In this document: one piece after another, positions 25,559 through 34,413 of the stretch
How positions within the stretch are numbered: position 1 is the first letter of the stretch
Layout of the letters: every line of letters starts with the position of its first letter
Assembly (NCBI GenBank): GCA_046349085.1
Contig: JAXMDA010000007.1
Span: forward strand, 1 to 64,000
Origin: JAJXWB01 sp046349085
GTDB lineage: Bacteria; Pseudomonadota; Alphaproteobacteria; Rhizobiales; Beijerinckiaceae
Length of the DNA stretch: 64,000 bases
Direction: 5' to 3'
Made by a program: the position numbers and the translations under genes
Notes under the pieces: model-generated
The model's database searches: none
What the model was told of the DNA's origin: nothing
What the model saw: only the letters and a program-made list of their open reading frames with translations

Positions 25559-26749
25559 ATGAAACTCACCCGTAGACACACGCTCGCCGCTGTCGCGCTC
25601 GCCGCCACCGCGCTTTCGCCTTTCGCGGCTCACGCGCAGGAAGTGGTGAAGATCGGCGTCATCCTGCCGATGACCGGCCCCTCCGCCTCCACCGGCCGCG
25701 AGATCGCCGCCGCCATCAAGCTGTTCCAGGAGCAGAAGGGCGACAAGGCCGGCGGCAAGAAGGTGGAAGTCATCATCAAGGACGACACCGCGGTCGCCGA
25801 CATCACCAAGCGCCTCGCGCAGGAACTGGTCGTCAACGACAAGGTCGCCGTCATCGCCGGCTTCGGCCTCACGCCGCTCGCGCTCGCCGCCGCGCCGATC
25901 GCCACGCAGGCGAAAGTGCCGGAGGTCGTGATGGCGGCCGGCACCGCGATCATCACCGAAGCCTCGCCCTATATCGTGCGCACCAGCTTCACCCTGCCGC
26001 AGAACACGCTGCCGATCGCCAAATGGGCGGCCAAGAACGGCATCAAGAAGGTCGTGACTCTCGTCGCCGACTACGGTCCGGGCCTCGACGCCGAAAAGAC
26101 CTTCGTCGCCACCATCAAGGAGAACGGCGGCGAGGTGCTGGAGTCGCTGCGCGCCCCGCTGAAGAACCCGGAATTCGCGCCCTTCCTGCAGAAGGCCAAG
26201 GACCTCAAGCCCGACGCGCTCTTCCTGTTCGTGCCCTCGGGCCAGGGCGCCGCGCTGATGAAGCAGGTGTCCGAGCGCGACTTCGCCAAGGACGGCATCA
26301 AGGTGATCGGCACCGGCGACGTGGTTGACGACGAGCAGCTCAACGGCATGGGCGACCCCGTGCTCGGCATGATTACCTCGATGCATTATTCCGCCGCCCA
26401 CGATTCGCCGGAGAACAAGGCCTATGTCGCGGCCTTCGAGAAGGCCAACCCCGGCCTGCGTCCGAACTTCATGTCGGTCGGCGGCTACGACGGCATGGCG
26501 CTGATCTACGCCGCGCTGGAAAAGACCAAGGGCGACACGGACGGCACCAAGCTGGTCGAAGCGATGAAGGGCATGTCCTGGATGAGCCCGCGCGGACCGA
26601 TCTCGATCGATCCCGAGACGCGCGACATCATCCAGAACATCTACATCAGCAAGGTCGAGCGCAAGAACGGCCAGTTGTACAACGTCGAGTTCGACGTGCT
26701 GCCGAACCTCAAGGATCCCTTCAAGGCGGCCAAGGCCGCCGCGAAGTAA
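25559..26749 (+). CDS. Branched-chain amino-acid-type ABC transporter substrate-binding protein
   Basis: 396 residues with a signal peptide ending at AAHAQE (about residue 23) and a type-1 binding fold beginning VVKIGVILPMTGPSASTGREI. A GGAGG ribosome site precedes the ATG. It is the first gene of a full Liv-type cassette (permeases, two ATPases) and supplies its ligand specificity. The ligand may be a branched-chain amino acid, another amino acid or an aromatic/short acid; the family does not decide. A family-B palindrome separates it from the permease gene, which may act to uncouple expression of this abundant protein from the rest. Confidence 0.92.
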   Translation: MKLTRRHTLAAVALAATALSPFAAHAQEVVKIGVILPMTGPSASTGREIAAAIKLFQEQKGDKAGGKKVEVIIKDDTAVADITKRLAQELVVNDKVAVIAGFGLTPLALAAAPIATQAKVPEVVMAAGTAIITEASPYIVRTSFTLPQNTLPIAKWAAKNGIKKVVTLVADYGPGLDAEKTFVATIKENGGEVLESLRAPLKNPEFAPFLQKAKDLKPDALFLFVPSGQGAALMKQVSERDFAKDGIKVIGTGDVVDDEQLNGMGDPVLGMITSMHYSAAHDSPENKAYVAAFEKANPGLRPNFMSVGGYDGMALIYAALEKTKGDTDGTKLVEAMKGMSWMSPRGPISIDPETRDIIQNIYISKVERKNGQLYNVEFDVLPNLKDPFKAAKAAAK

Positions 26750-26777
26750 GCGCTTCACCGGAAACGCGCTCCTCGCC

Positions 26778-26893
26778 GTCATCGCGAGGAGCTCAGGCGA
26801 AATCGCCAAAGGCGATTTCTGCCGAAGCGACGAAGCAATCCATCCCTGCGGACAGTCAGTTGGATGGATTGCTTCGCCTTGCCCGCAATGACG
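26778..26893. repeat. Palindromic repeat, family B (copy 2), with a nested hairpin
   Basis: Outer arms GTCATCGCGAGGAG and CGCAATGACG, inner arms GAAGCAATCCATCC and GGATGGATTGCTTCG. A second hairpin (GAAATCGCC 26799-26807 / GGCGATTTC 26811-26819) is inserted in the left arm. It lies between the binding-protein and permease genes of the Liv operon. Confidence 0.9.
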
Positions 26894-26906
26894 AGGGAGA
26901 ACCGAC

Positions 26907-27788
26907 GTGCTGACGGTGCTTTTCGACGGCCTTGCCTACGGCATGTTGCTGTTCGTGCTGGCGGTGGGCCTGTCGGTCACGCTCGGCCTGATGAATTTCA
27001 TCAATCTCGCCCACGGCGCCTTCGCCATGGCGGGCGGCTACATCGCCGTCGTGCTGATGCAGCGCTACGGCCTGTCGCTGTTCTGGGGCCTGCCCGTCGC
27101 CTTTCTCGTCACCGCGGCGGCCGGCGCCTTTCTCGAGCGCACGCTCTATGTCCATCTCTACGACAAGCCGCATCTCGAGCAGGTGATGTTCACCATCGGC
27201 CTCGTCTTCATGTCGGTCGCGGGCGTCGACTATTTCATGGGCGCGAGCCCGCAGATCGTCAACGTGCCGCAATCGCTGGAAGGCAGCCTCGCCGTCGGCG
27301 GCCTCTCGTTCAACAAGTATCGCCTCTTCGTCATCGCCTTCTGCGCGGTCCTGACCGTTGCGCTGCAACTCGGCCTGTCGAAGACGCGCTTCGGCTCGCG
27401 CCTGCGCGCCGCCGTCGACGACGCGCGGGTCGCGCGCGGTCTCGGCATCAATGTCACCACGATCTTCGCGCTGACCTTCGCCTTCGGCTCGGGCCTTGCC
27501 GGCCTCGGCGGCGCGCTCGGCAGCGCCATCTTCAGCCTCGATCCGCAATTCCCGCTGAAGTTCATGATCTACTTCCTCGTGGTGATCGCGGTCGGCGGCA
27601 CCACGACGATCACCGGCCCGTTCTTCGCCTCGATCCTGCTCGGCGTCGCCGACGTCGCCGGCAAATACTACACCCCCACCATCGGCGGGCAGCAGATCCA
27701 GATCGGCGGCTTCGTCATCTACACCATCATGGTGCTCGTGCTGATCTTCAGGCCGCAGGGCCTGTTCGGCCGCGCGCCGGGCAAGTGA
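26907..27788 (+). CDS. livH: Liv-type ABC transporter permease (LivH family)
   Basis: 293 residues from a GTG with a GAGGGAGA ribosome site. It is hydrophobic throughout (about eight membrane segments) and carries the LivH hallmarks LGLMNFINLAHGAFAMAGGY near the N-terminus and RAAVDDARVARGLGINV with the EAA-like cytoplasmic loop near 180. It forms the membrane channel with the LivM protein encoded next. The symbol denotes the family, not proven leucine transport. Confidence 0.93.
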   Translation: MLTVLFDGLAYGMLLFVLAVGLSVTLGLMNFINLAHGAFAMAGGYIAVVLMQRYGLSLFWGLPVAFLVTAAAGAFLERTLYVHLYDKPHLEQVMFTIGLVFMSVAGVDYFMGASPQIVNVPQSLEGSLAVGGLSFNKYRLFVIAFCAVLTVALQLGLSKTRFGSRLRAAVDDARVARGLGINVTTIFALTFAFGSGLAGLGGALGSAIFSLDPQFPLKFMIYFLVVIAVGGTTTITGPFFASILLGVADVAGKYYTPTIGGQQIQIGGFVIYTIMVLVLIFRPQGLFGRAPGK

Positions 27789-27810
27789 CGCCTATGCGAG
27801 CGAGACGGTC

Positions 27811-28845
27811 ATGATCGACACTGCCATTCACGCGAGCCAGGGCGGCGAAAGCCGCGCCATGGCCTACTTTCGCGAGCGCGCGAAATGGCGCTGGCCGGAA
27901 GCCGCGCTGTGGGTCGCCGCCCTCGCGCTCGCCTTCCTGTTTCCCAGCCGCGCGCTGCTGTTCAACGAAGTCGCGATCCTCGCGTTGTTCGCGCTCTCGC
28001 TCGACATCGTGCTGGGCTATGCCGGCATCGTGTCGCTCGGCCACGGCGCCTTCTTCGGCCTCGGCGCCTATGTCGCCGGCCTGTTCGCCAAGGCGGGCGC
28101 AGGCGCGGGACTGCTCAGCGATCCGACCTTCGGGCTTGTCGTCTCCGCCATCATCTGCGGCGCGGTCGGCTACGTCACCAGCTTCCTCGTGCTGCGCGGC
28201 GCGGACCTCACGCGCCTCATGGTGACGCTCGGCGTCGCGCTGATCTTTGCCGAGCTCGCCAACCGCATGGCCTGGCTTACCGGCGGCGCGGACGGCCTGC
28301 AGGGCGTCATGCCCGGCAAGATTCTCGGACTGTTCGAATTCGATCTGTTCGGCCGCAACGCCTATCTCTATTCGCTGACCGTCCTCTTCCTTCTCTTCAT
28401 CGTCGCGCGAAAAGTCATCCACTCGCCCTTCGGCGTGTCGCTGCGCGCGATCAAGGGCAATGCGCTGCGCGCCGGCGCCATCGGCATCAACGTCAACCGC
28501 CGCCTCAACGGCGCCTATACGATGGGCGCGGCCTATGCGGGCGTCGCCGGCGCGCTGCTCGCGCAGACAACCGCCTTCGTCTCGCTCGACGTGCTCGACT
28601 TCCATCGCTCCGCCGACGTCATGCTGATCGTCATATTCGGCGGCGTCGGCACGCTCTACGGCGCGGTCATCGGCGCGGCCGCCTTCAAGGTTCTCTACGA
28701 CCTGCTCGCCGCCGCGACGCCGCAATACTGGCAGTTCTGGCTCGGCCTCATCCTCGTGCTGCTCGTCCTGTTCGTGCGCGGCGGCATCATGGGCCTGCTG
28801 ACCAGCGTTTATGCCCGCCTGACCGGCAAGGGAGGCGCGGCATGA
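27811..28845 (+). CDS. livM: Liv-type ABC transporter permease (LivM family)
   Basis: 344 residues. After a short polar leader it has about nine membrane segments and the family motifs LSLDIVLGYAGIVSLGHGAFFGLGAYVAGL and LRAIKGNALRAGAIGINVNRRL. It pairs with LivH. Its stop overlaps the next start as ATGA, which couples translation to the ATPase gene. Confidence 0.93.
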   Translation: MIDTAIHASQGGESRAMAYFRERAKWRWPEAALWVAALALAFLFPSRALLFNEVAILALFALSLDIVLGYAGIVSLGHGAFFGLGAYVAGLFAKAGAGAGLLSDPTFGLVVSAIICGAVGYVTSFLVLRGADLTRLMVTLGVALIFAELANRMAWLTGGADGLQGVMPGKILGLFEFDLFGRNAYLYSLTVLFLLFIVARKVIHSPFGVSLRAIKGNALRAGAIGINVNRRLNGAYTMGAAYAGVAGALLAQTTAFVSLDVLDFHRSADVMLIVIFGGVGTLYGAVIGAAAFKVLYDLLAAATPQYWQFWLGLILVLLVLFVRGGIMGLLTSVYARLTGKGGAA

Positions 28846-29657
28846 GCCAGTCTTCTTCCAATTCCGTGCTGGCCACCAAGAATCTCGTGCGTCGCTTCGG
28901 CGGCCTCGTCGCCACCAACGACGTCACCTTCTCGCTGCCGGCGGGCGCGCGTCATGCGCTGATCGGCCCGAACGGCGCCGGCAAGACGACCTTCGTCAAT
29001 CTCCTGTCGGGCGTGCTTGCGCCCACCGCCGGCCAGGTCTTCCTCGACGGGCAGGACGTCAGCGACTGGCCGGTCTACAAGCGCGCGCGCGCCGGCCTGT
29101 CGCGCACTTTCCAGATCAACCAGCTCTTCGCCGATTTCACGCCGCTCGAGACGATCGGCCTCGCGCTGTCCGAAGCCCATGCCGAGGGCGCGGAATTCTG
29201 GCGTCGCGCCGGCACCAGCCGCGCCGTCGTGGACGAGGCCGTCGCGATCCTCGAACAGCTCGACCTCGCCGACGTCATGGAACATCGCGTCGGCTCGCTG
29301 CCCTACGGCAAGCAGCGCCTGCTCGAGATCGCCATTGCGGTGGCGCCCAAGCCGAAGGTGCTGCTGCTCGACGAGCCCGCCGCCGGCGTGCCGGAAGGCG
29401 AGCGCGAGCAGATCCTCCAGATCGTCGAAGCCCTGCCGAAGGAAATGGCGCTCGTGCTGATCGAGCACGACATGGACCTCGTCTTCCGCTTCGCCAGAAC
29501 GATCTCCGTGCTCGTGCAGGGCGCGCTGTTCGTCGAAGGCCCGGCGAGCGAGGTGGCGCGCGATCCCCGCGTGCGACAGGTCTATCTCGGGGAGAGCGAA
29601 GTCGAGCAACATCTCGGCGCGCCCGCGGGCGACGCCGCCAGGGGAGGCGCGGCATGA
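28842..29657 (+). CDS. livG: Liv-type ABC transporter ATP-binding protein (LivG family)
   Basis: 271 residues. Walker A GPNGAGKTTFVN, a signature region SLPYGKQRLLEIA and Walker B VLLLDEPAAGV are readable. The Q-loop precedes at RTFQINQLF. The signature is the LPYG-KQR form usual for LivG. It energises the LivH/LivM channel as a heterodimer with LivF. It overlaps livM and livF by four bases on either side. Confidence 0.94.
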   Translation: MSQSSSNSVLATKNLVRRFGGLVATNDVTFSLPAGARHALIGPNGAGKTTFVNLLSGVLAPTAGQVFLDGQDVSDWPVYKRARAGLSRTFQINQLFADFTPLETIGLALSEAHAEGAEFWRRAGTSRAVVDEAVAILEQLDLADVMEHRVGSLPYGKQRLLEIAIAVAPKPKVLLLDEPAAGVPEGEREQILQIVEALPKEMALVLIEHDMDLVFRFARTISVLVQGALFVEGPASEVARDPRVRQVYLGESEVEQHLGAPAGDAARGGAA

Positions 29658-30364
29658 GCGACCTGCTGCGCATCGAGAATCTGACGGCGGGCTACGGCGA
29701 GGCGATCGTCCTGTCCGATCTCGGCTTCACTTTGGGGCAGGGCGAGGCGCTGGCGCTGCTCGGCCGCAACGGCGCCGGCAAGACGACGCTGCTCAACACG
29801 ATCGTCGGCCTCACGCGCCGCCGCGCCGGCACGATCACGCTCGGCGGCCGCGACGTCTCGGCGCTGCGCCCGGACCAGCGCGCCAACGCCGGCGTCGGCT
29901 GGGTGCCGCAGGAGCGCAACATTTTCCGCTCGCTCACCGTCGAGGAAAATCTCACGGCCGTCGCGCGCCCCGGCAAGTTCGATGTGGAGCGCGTCTACGC
30001 CATGTTCCCGCGCCTCGCCGAGCGTCGCGCCAACATGGGCAACCAGCTTTCGGGCGGCGAGCAGCAGATGCTGGCGGTCGGCCGCGCGCTTGTGCTCAAC
30101 CCGCAGGTTCTCCTGCTCGACGAGCCGCTGGAAGGCCTCGCGCCGATCATCGTCGACGAACTGCTGGCGGCGCTGCGCAAGATCATCAACGAAGAGAAGA
30201 TGGCGGTCATCCTCGTCGAGCAGAGCGCCCGCAAGATATTGCCGCTGACCGATCGCGCCATCATTCTGGAGCGCGGCGGCATAGCCTGGACCGGCTCGAG
30301 CGCGGCGCTTCTCGAAGACAAGGACGCGCTTGCGACTCTGCTCGCGGTCGCCGAAAAGAAATAA
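29654..30364 (+). CDS. livF: Liv-type ABC transporter ATP-binding protein (LivF family)
   Basis: 236 residues. Walker A GRNGAGKTTLLN, the Q-loop WVPQERNIFRSLTVEENL, signature LSGGEQQMLAVGRAL and Walker B VLLLDEPLEGLAP. The VPQ/ERNIF loop and the EGLAP after Walker B are LivF hallmarks. It is the last transporter gene; the MetE-like gene starts 33 bases later. Confidence 0.94.
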   Translation: MSDLLRIENLTAGYGEAIVLSDLGFTLGQGEALALLGRNGAGKTTLLNTIVGLTRRRAGTITLGGRDVSALRPDQRANAGVGWVPQERNIFRSLTVEENLTAVARPGKFDVERVYAMFPRLAERRANMGNQLSGGEQQMLAVGRALVLNPQVLLLDEPLEGLAPIIVDELLAALRKIINEEKMAVILVEQSARKILPLTDRAIILERGGIAWTGSSAALLEDKDALATLLAVAEKK

Positions 30365-30397
30365 GGCCGAAGGCTAAAGAGTCAGGAAGGAAACCCC

Positions 30398-31501
30398 ATG
30401 TCGATACGTCCCCCGTTCCGCGCCGACCAGGTCGGCTCGCTGCTGCGCTCCGCGCCCCTGAAGGCGGCGCGCGACAGGCGCGTGCATGGCGATATCCCGG
30501 TCGCCGAACTCAAGGCGATCGAGGACGAGGAAATCAAGAAGCTCATCGCCAGGCAGGAGGCGATCGGCCTCGAAGGCATTACCGACGGCGAATATCGCCG
30601 CTCCTGGTGGCACTACGACTTCCTGTGGAATCTCGACGGCGTCGAGCGCATCGCGGTCGAGCAGGGCATCCAGTTCGCGGGTGTGCAGACCAAGGCGGAA
30701 GCCCCGCACGTCATGAGCAAGATCGGCTTTTCCGGCCATCCCTTCGTCGATCACTTCAAGTTCCTGAAGGCGAACACGAAGAAGACGGCGAAGCAGACGA
30801 TCCCCTCGCCCTCGATGCTGCATTATCGCGGCGGCCGGAAGCTCATCAACATGGGCGTCTATCCGGACATGAACGATTTCTATCACGATCTCGGCGCCGC
30901 CTACGGCAAGGCGGTGAAGGCGTTCGGCGACGCCGGCTGCACGTACCTGCAGCTCGACGACGTGTCCTTCGCCTATCTCTGCGATCCCGAGCAGCGCAAG
31001 ATGCTGAAGGACCGCGGCGACGATCCGGACAAGCAGCCGCACATCTACGCCGGCATGATCAACAAGGCGCTGGAATCCAAGCCTGCCGGCATGACCGTGT
31101 CGATGCATTTGTGCCGCGGCAATTTCCGCTCGACCTTCGTGGCGTCCGGCGGCTACGAGCCGATCGCCGACCTCCTGTTCAACCAGATCGGCGTGGACGC
31201 CTATTTCATGGAATGGGATTCGGATCGCGCCGGCGGCTTCGAGCCTCTGCGCTTCCTGCCCAAGGGCAAGGCGGTCGTGCTCGGCCTCGTCACGTCGAAG
31301 ACGGGCGTGCTGGAAAAGAAGGACGACATCAAGCGTCGCATCGACGAGGCCGCGAAATTCGCGCCGCTCGAACAGCTCTGCCTGTCCCCGCAATGCGGCT
31401 TCGCTTCGACCGAGGAAGGCAACACGCTGGCCGAAGACGAACAGTGGAAGAAACTCGAGTTGATCGTCGACATCGCCCGCGAGGTCTGGGGCCAGGTTTG
31501 A
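30398..31501 (+). CDS. MetE C-terminal-like, cobalamin-independent methyltransferase (YxjG-type)
   Basis: 367 residues, the size of single-domain MetE-like proteins (YxjG/YxjH), not of full MetE. The zinc ligands of the MetE barrel are all visible: the H-x-C pair in SMHLCRGNFRS, the glutamate in YFMEWDSDRAGG and the last cysteine in SPQCGFAST. The enzyme should move a methyl group from a folate or other donor to a thiol such as homocysteine. It ends the Liv operon and is followed by a strong terminator, so the transporter may import its donor or acceptor. The true substrate is not known for this branch. Confidence 0.85.
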   Translation: MSIRPPFRADQVGSLLRSAPLKAARDRRVHGDIPVAELKAIEDEEIKKLIARQEAIGLEGITDGEYRRSWWHYDFLWNLDGVERIAVEQGIQFAGVQTKAEAPHVMSKIGFSGHPFVDHFKFLKANTKKTAKQTIPSPSMLHYRGGRKLINMGVYPDMNDFYHDLGAAYGKAVKAFGDAGCTYLQLDDVSFAYLCDPEQRKMLKDRGDDPDKQPHIYAGMINKALESKPAGMTVSMHLCRGNFRSTFVASGGYEPIADLLFNQIGVDAYFMEWDSDRAGGFEPLRFLPKGKAVVLGLVTSKTGVLEKKDDIKRRIDEAAKFAPLEQLCLSPQCGFASTEEGNTLAEDEQWKKLELIVDIAREVWGQV

Positions 31502-31524
31502 TTCGCCGCCCGGCTCCGCAAGAA

Positions 31525-31554
31525 AAAGCCGGAGACGAACCCGTCTCCGGCTTT
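31525..31554 (+). terminator. Rho-independent terminator of the Liv-metE-like operon
   Basis: A perfect 13-base stem AAAGCCGGAGACG / CGTCTCCGGCTTT with an AACC loop, starting 24 bases after the stop codon. The T-run is short (CTTTGTT), but the A-rich 5' side allows it to work for the opposite strand as well. Confidence 0.9.
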
Positions 31555-31582
31555 GTTCATTTCAACGTGTGGCGGACGCCGA

Positions 31583-31801
31583 TCAGCGTCTACTTCGGCC
31601 CTTGAAAGTGATGGGCTCGCCCAGAACGCCGGCTGCGGCCGATGTCGCGTCCTCGAATGAAGCGGCAGGCCGGGACGGTCGATGCCCGACCGACCATCGC
31701 CATTCGCCTTCGAGACCCCAGACGATGCCGATGCGGTCTCCCCCGCCATCCTTGATCCAGAAAAGACTTTGCGCATCGAGCGCGCGTTCGAGCTTCGCCA
31801 T
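31583..31801 (-). CDS. Small conserved protein, paralogue of the 32562-32786 product
   Basis: 72 residues: MAKLERALDAQSLFWIKDGG, then DRIGIVWGLEGEWRWSVGH and a short helical tail. It shares the framework of the protein at 32562-32786 almost residue for residue over the first 42 positions, which supports both as genes. An AAGGAG ribosome site precedes the ATG. No signal peptide or membrane segment. Function unknown. It and its paralogue flank the GST gene on the opposite strand. Confidence 0.82.
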   Translation of the reverse strand: MAKLERALDAQSLFWIKDGGGDRIGIVWGLEGEWRWSVGHRPSRPAASFEDATSAAAGVLGEPITFKGRSRR

Positions 31802-31930
31802 GACTCGCTCCTTTCGGTCGCACGAGCCTTGAGCGCGGCGACGATGTGATGCGGATATAACGTTCGCGCGCAGCAGGCGTTCCGCATCGGCGTCTTGCGT
31901 ATCGGGGGGCGCGGCGGCGATGATAAGGGC

Positions 31931-32554
31931 ATGATCCTCATTGGCCAGTACGACTCGCCCTTCGTCCGTCGCGTCGCGATAGCGCTGCGTCTCTACGGAC
32001 GCGTCTTCGAGCATCGTCCGTGGTCGACCTTCGGCGACGCCGACAGGCTCGCCGCATACAATCCGCTGCGGCGCGTGCCGACGCTCGTGTGCGATGACGG
32101 AACCGTGCTGATCGAGAGTGCGTGCATCCTCGACTGGCTGGACGAACAGGCTGGCGATGCGGCGCTGCTGCCGCGCGCCGGCGAAGCGCGTCGCGCGCAA
32201 TTGCGTGTCTGCGCGCTCGGGCAGGGTCTCGCGGAGAAATCGGTGGCGCTGCTCTACGAGCGTGTCCTGCACGAGCAGACGTCAGATGTGTGGACGATGC
32301 GTTGTCGCGCGCAGATTCTCGATACGCTCGCCCTGCTCGAGACATTGCGCGCGGCAAGCGGCGGCGACTACTGGTTCGGCGCCGCCATGGGCCATGCCGA
32401 CATCATGGTCGCCTGCGCCCTGCGCTTCTTGAGCGAGGCGCACGGAAGCCTGCTCGATCCTCTCGCATGTCCGCAGCTTGCGGCGCTGGCCGCGCGGTGC
32501 GAAGCGACCGCGCCATTCCGCGAGATCGCGCAGCCGCTGATCCCGCCCAAATAG
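31931..32554 (+). CDS. Glutathione S-transferase family protein
   Basis: 207 residues. The N-terminal thioredoxin-like domain reads MILIGQYDSPFVRRVAIAL (the SPF/Y-RR start used by many bacterial GSTs), with the conserved cis-proline in RRVPTLV and the ESACILDWLDE glutathione-binding motif. The C-terminal helical domain follows. It probably conjugates or reduces with glutathione; substrate unknown. It starts at the ATG of 31931, where the conserved fold begins. Confidence 0.88.
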   Translation: MILIGQYDSPFVRRVAIALRLYGRVFEHRPWSTFGDADRLAAYNPLRRVPTLVCDDGTVLIESACILDWLDEQAGDAALLPRAGEARRAQLRVCALGQGLAEKSVALLYERVLHEQTSDVWTMRCRAQILDTLALLETLRAASGGDYWFGAAMGHADIMVACALRFLSEAHGSLLDPLACPQLAALAARCEATAPFREIAQPLIPPK

Positions 32555-32561
32555 ATTGGCG

Positions 32562-32786
32562 TCAGGCCGCCCGCAAACTGCGCTGGCGCACGCGCACGGG
32601 AACGCCGAGCGCGGCTTCGACCGCCTGTCTGGCCGCGTCGAACGATTCGACCTCGCGCGAATCCGCATGACCCACCGTCCAGCGCCACGCGCCGTCGAGA
32701 CCCCAGACGATGCCGATGCGATCGCCTTCTTCGTCCTTCACCCAGTAGAGGCTGTGCGCATTGAGCGCGCGTTCGATCGTAGCCAT
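32562..32786 (-). CDS. Small conserved protein, paralogue of the 31583-31801 product
   Basis: 74 residues: MATIERALNAHSLYWVKDEE, then DRIGIVWGLDGAWRWTVGH and a helical tail (SFDAARQAVEAALG). GGAGGGCCCG precedes the ATG as a ribosome site. It is clearly homologous to the gene 760 bases away, so the pair arose by duplication around or before the insertion of the GST gene. Function unknown. Confidence 0.82.
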   Translation of the reverse strand: MATIERALNAHSLYWVKDEEGDRIGIVWGLDGAWRWTVGHADSREVESFDAARQAVEAALGVPVRVRQRSLRAA

Positions 32787-32955
32787 CGGGCCCTCCGGCA
32801 GCGGGTTGTCTGGACCGGAACGCCGGCCGCCCGCTAATGTCGAGACGAGGCTAGGCGCGAGCCATTACGGCGCGCTTTGCGGAAAATGAGCAAAGCGCGT
32901 TAACGCGCATTGAGGTTGACGCGGCCTTTCCGGCCGCTTCTGGACAGGAGCAGCA

Positions 32956-33357
32956 GTGAAGATCGCCGACATTTTCGGAGCAGACATTCCCTTCGTGGGT
33001 TTTTGCAGCATCGAGCCGATCGAAAGCGGCGGCGGCCGCTCGCGCCTCGAGGTGACGGTGGAGCGCCATCACGCCAACCAGATGGGCGTGGCGCATGGCG
33101 GCCTGCTGATGACGCTGCTGGACGTCTGCATGGGCTCGGCCGCGCGCTCGGCCGTCGGCTCCAACGTCATCACCGTGGATATGCAAACCGCCTTCCTTGC
33201 GCCGGCCTCCGGCCGGCTGGTCGGGCAGGGCAGGGTCGTGCGCGCCGGCAAGTCGCTGGTCTTTGTCGAGGCGGAAATCGCCAACGCCGAGGGCGACATC
33301 GTCTGCCGCGGAACCTCGGTCTTCAAGACCGCAAAACCGCCGCCCGCGGTGAAATAA
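32956..33357 (+). CDS. PaaI-type hotdog-fold thioesterase
   Basis: 133 residues from a GTG preceded by GGACAGGAG. The hotdog core has the PaaI motif HHANQMGVAHGGLLMTLLDVCMG (HGG with the catalytic aspartate in LLD). Such proteins hydrolyse acyl- or aryl-CoA thioesters. It lies 41 bases upstream of meaB, so it may belong to acyl-CoA metabolism here. Confidence 0.88.
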   Translation: MKIADIFGADIPFVGFCSIEPIESGGGRSRLEVTVERHHANQMGVAHGGLLMTLLDVCMGSAARSAVGSNVITVDMQTAFLAPASGRLVGQGRVVRAGKSLVFVEAEIANAEGDIVCRGTSVFKTAKPPPAVK

Positions 33358-33398
33358 GGTCGTTTCGCAACTGCGAAGCGATCCGCTATATACAAATC

Positions 33399-34412
33399 AT
33401 GAACCCAGCCGCGACTCCTGCCGCCTTGCGCGCCCGCGAGCGCCCCGTCGAGGAACTGGCCGAGCGCGTGCTGGCCGGCGACCGCGCCTCGCTCGCGCGC
33501 GCCATCACCCTCATCGAAAGCCGCCGGCTCGATCATCGCGCCCAAGCGGGAAAGCTGCTCCAGCGCCTGCTGCCGCATACCGGCGGGGCGATCCGCGTCG
33601 GCGTGACCGGGGTGCCCGGCGTCGGCAAGTCGACGAGCATCGACACGCTCGGCTCCAATCTCACCGCGGCCGGCCACAAGGTGGCGGTGCTCGCCGTCGA
33701 TCCCTCGTCCTCGCGCACCGGCGGCTCGATCCTCGGCGACAAGACGCGCATGGCGCAATTGTCAGCCGATCGCAACGCCTTCATCCGCCCCTCCCCCTCG
33801 TCTGGCACGCTCGGCGGCGTCGCCGCGCGCACGCGCGAGACGATGCTGGTGTGCGAAGCCGCGGGATTCGACGTCGTACTCGTCGAGACCGTCGGCATCG
33901 GCCAGTCCGAGACGGTCGTCGCCGACATGACCGATTTCTTTCTCGTGCTGATGCTGCCGGGCGCCGGCGATGAATTGCAGGGGATCAAGAAGGGCGTGCT
34001 CGAAATCGCCGACATGATCGCCATCAACAAGTCGGACGGCGCGAACCGCGCGCGCGCCGAAGCTGCCGCGGCGGAATATCTCGCGGCGCTGCACATCCTT
34101 CAGCCTTCGTCTTCCGTGTGGCGGCCGCCGGTCGTCCTGATCTCGGGCCTTGCCAACGAGGGTCTTCAGGACATGTGGGCGCGCATCGAGGATCATCGGC
34201 TCAAGACGAAGAAAGCCGGCGAATTCGACGCAAGGCGCCGCGCGCAGCAGGTCAAGTGGATGTGGTCCATGCTGGAGGAGCGGCTGCTGTCGCGCCTGCG
34301 CACCGACCCCCAGGTCAAGGCCCGCCTGCCCGCGCTGGAACGCGCGGTCGCCGACGGCGCTCTGGCGCCGACGCTCGCGGTCGACGAGATCGCCGCGCTG
34401 CTCGGCGTTTGA
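33399..34412 (+). CDS. meaB: Methylmalonyl-CoA mutase-associated GTPase MeaB
   Basis: 337 residues. The G3E-type GTPase motifs are GVTGVPGVGKSTSIDTLG (Walker A), VAVLAVDPSSSRTGGSILGDKTRM (switch I), ETVGIGQSETVVADM (switch III/Walker B region) and INKSDG (NKxD). MeaB loads and protects adenosylcobalamin in methylmalonyl-CoA mutase. The mutase subunits are at 41-43 kb and 48-50 kb. No ribosome site precedes the ATG; a TATATA box six bases upstream suggests a leaderless transcript. Confidence 0.95.
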   Translation: MNPAATPAALRARERPVEELAERVLAGDRASLARAITLIESRRLDHRAQAGKLLQRLLPHTGGAIRVGVTGVPGVGKSTSIDTLGSNLTAAGHKVAVLAVDPSSSRTGGSILGDKTRMAQLSADRNAFIRPSPSSGTLGGVAARTRETMLVCEAAGFDVVLVETVGIGQSETVVADMTDFFLVLMLPGAGDELQGIKKGVLEIADMIAINKSDGANRARAEAAAAEYLAALHILQPSSSVWRPPVVLISGLANEGLQDMWARIEDHRLKTKKAGEFDARRRAQQVKWMWSMLEERLLSRLRTDPQVKARLPALERAVADGALAPTLAVDEIAALLGV

Positions 34413-34413
34413 C

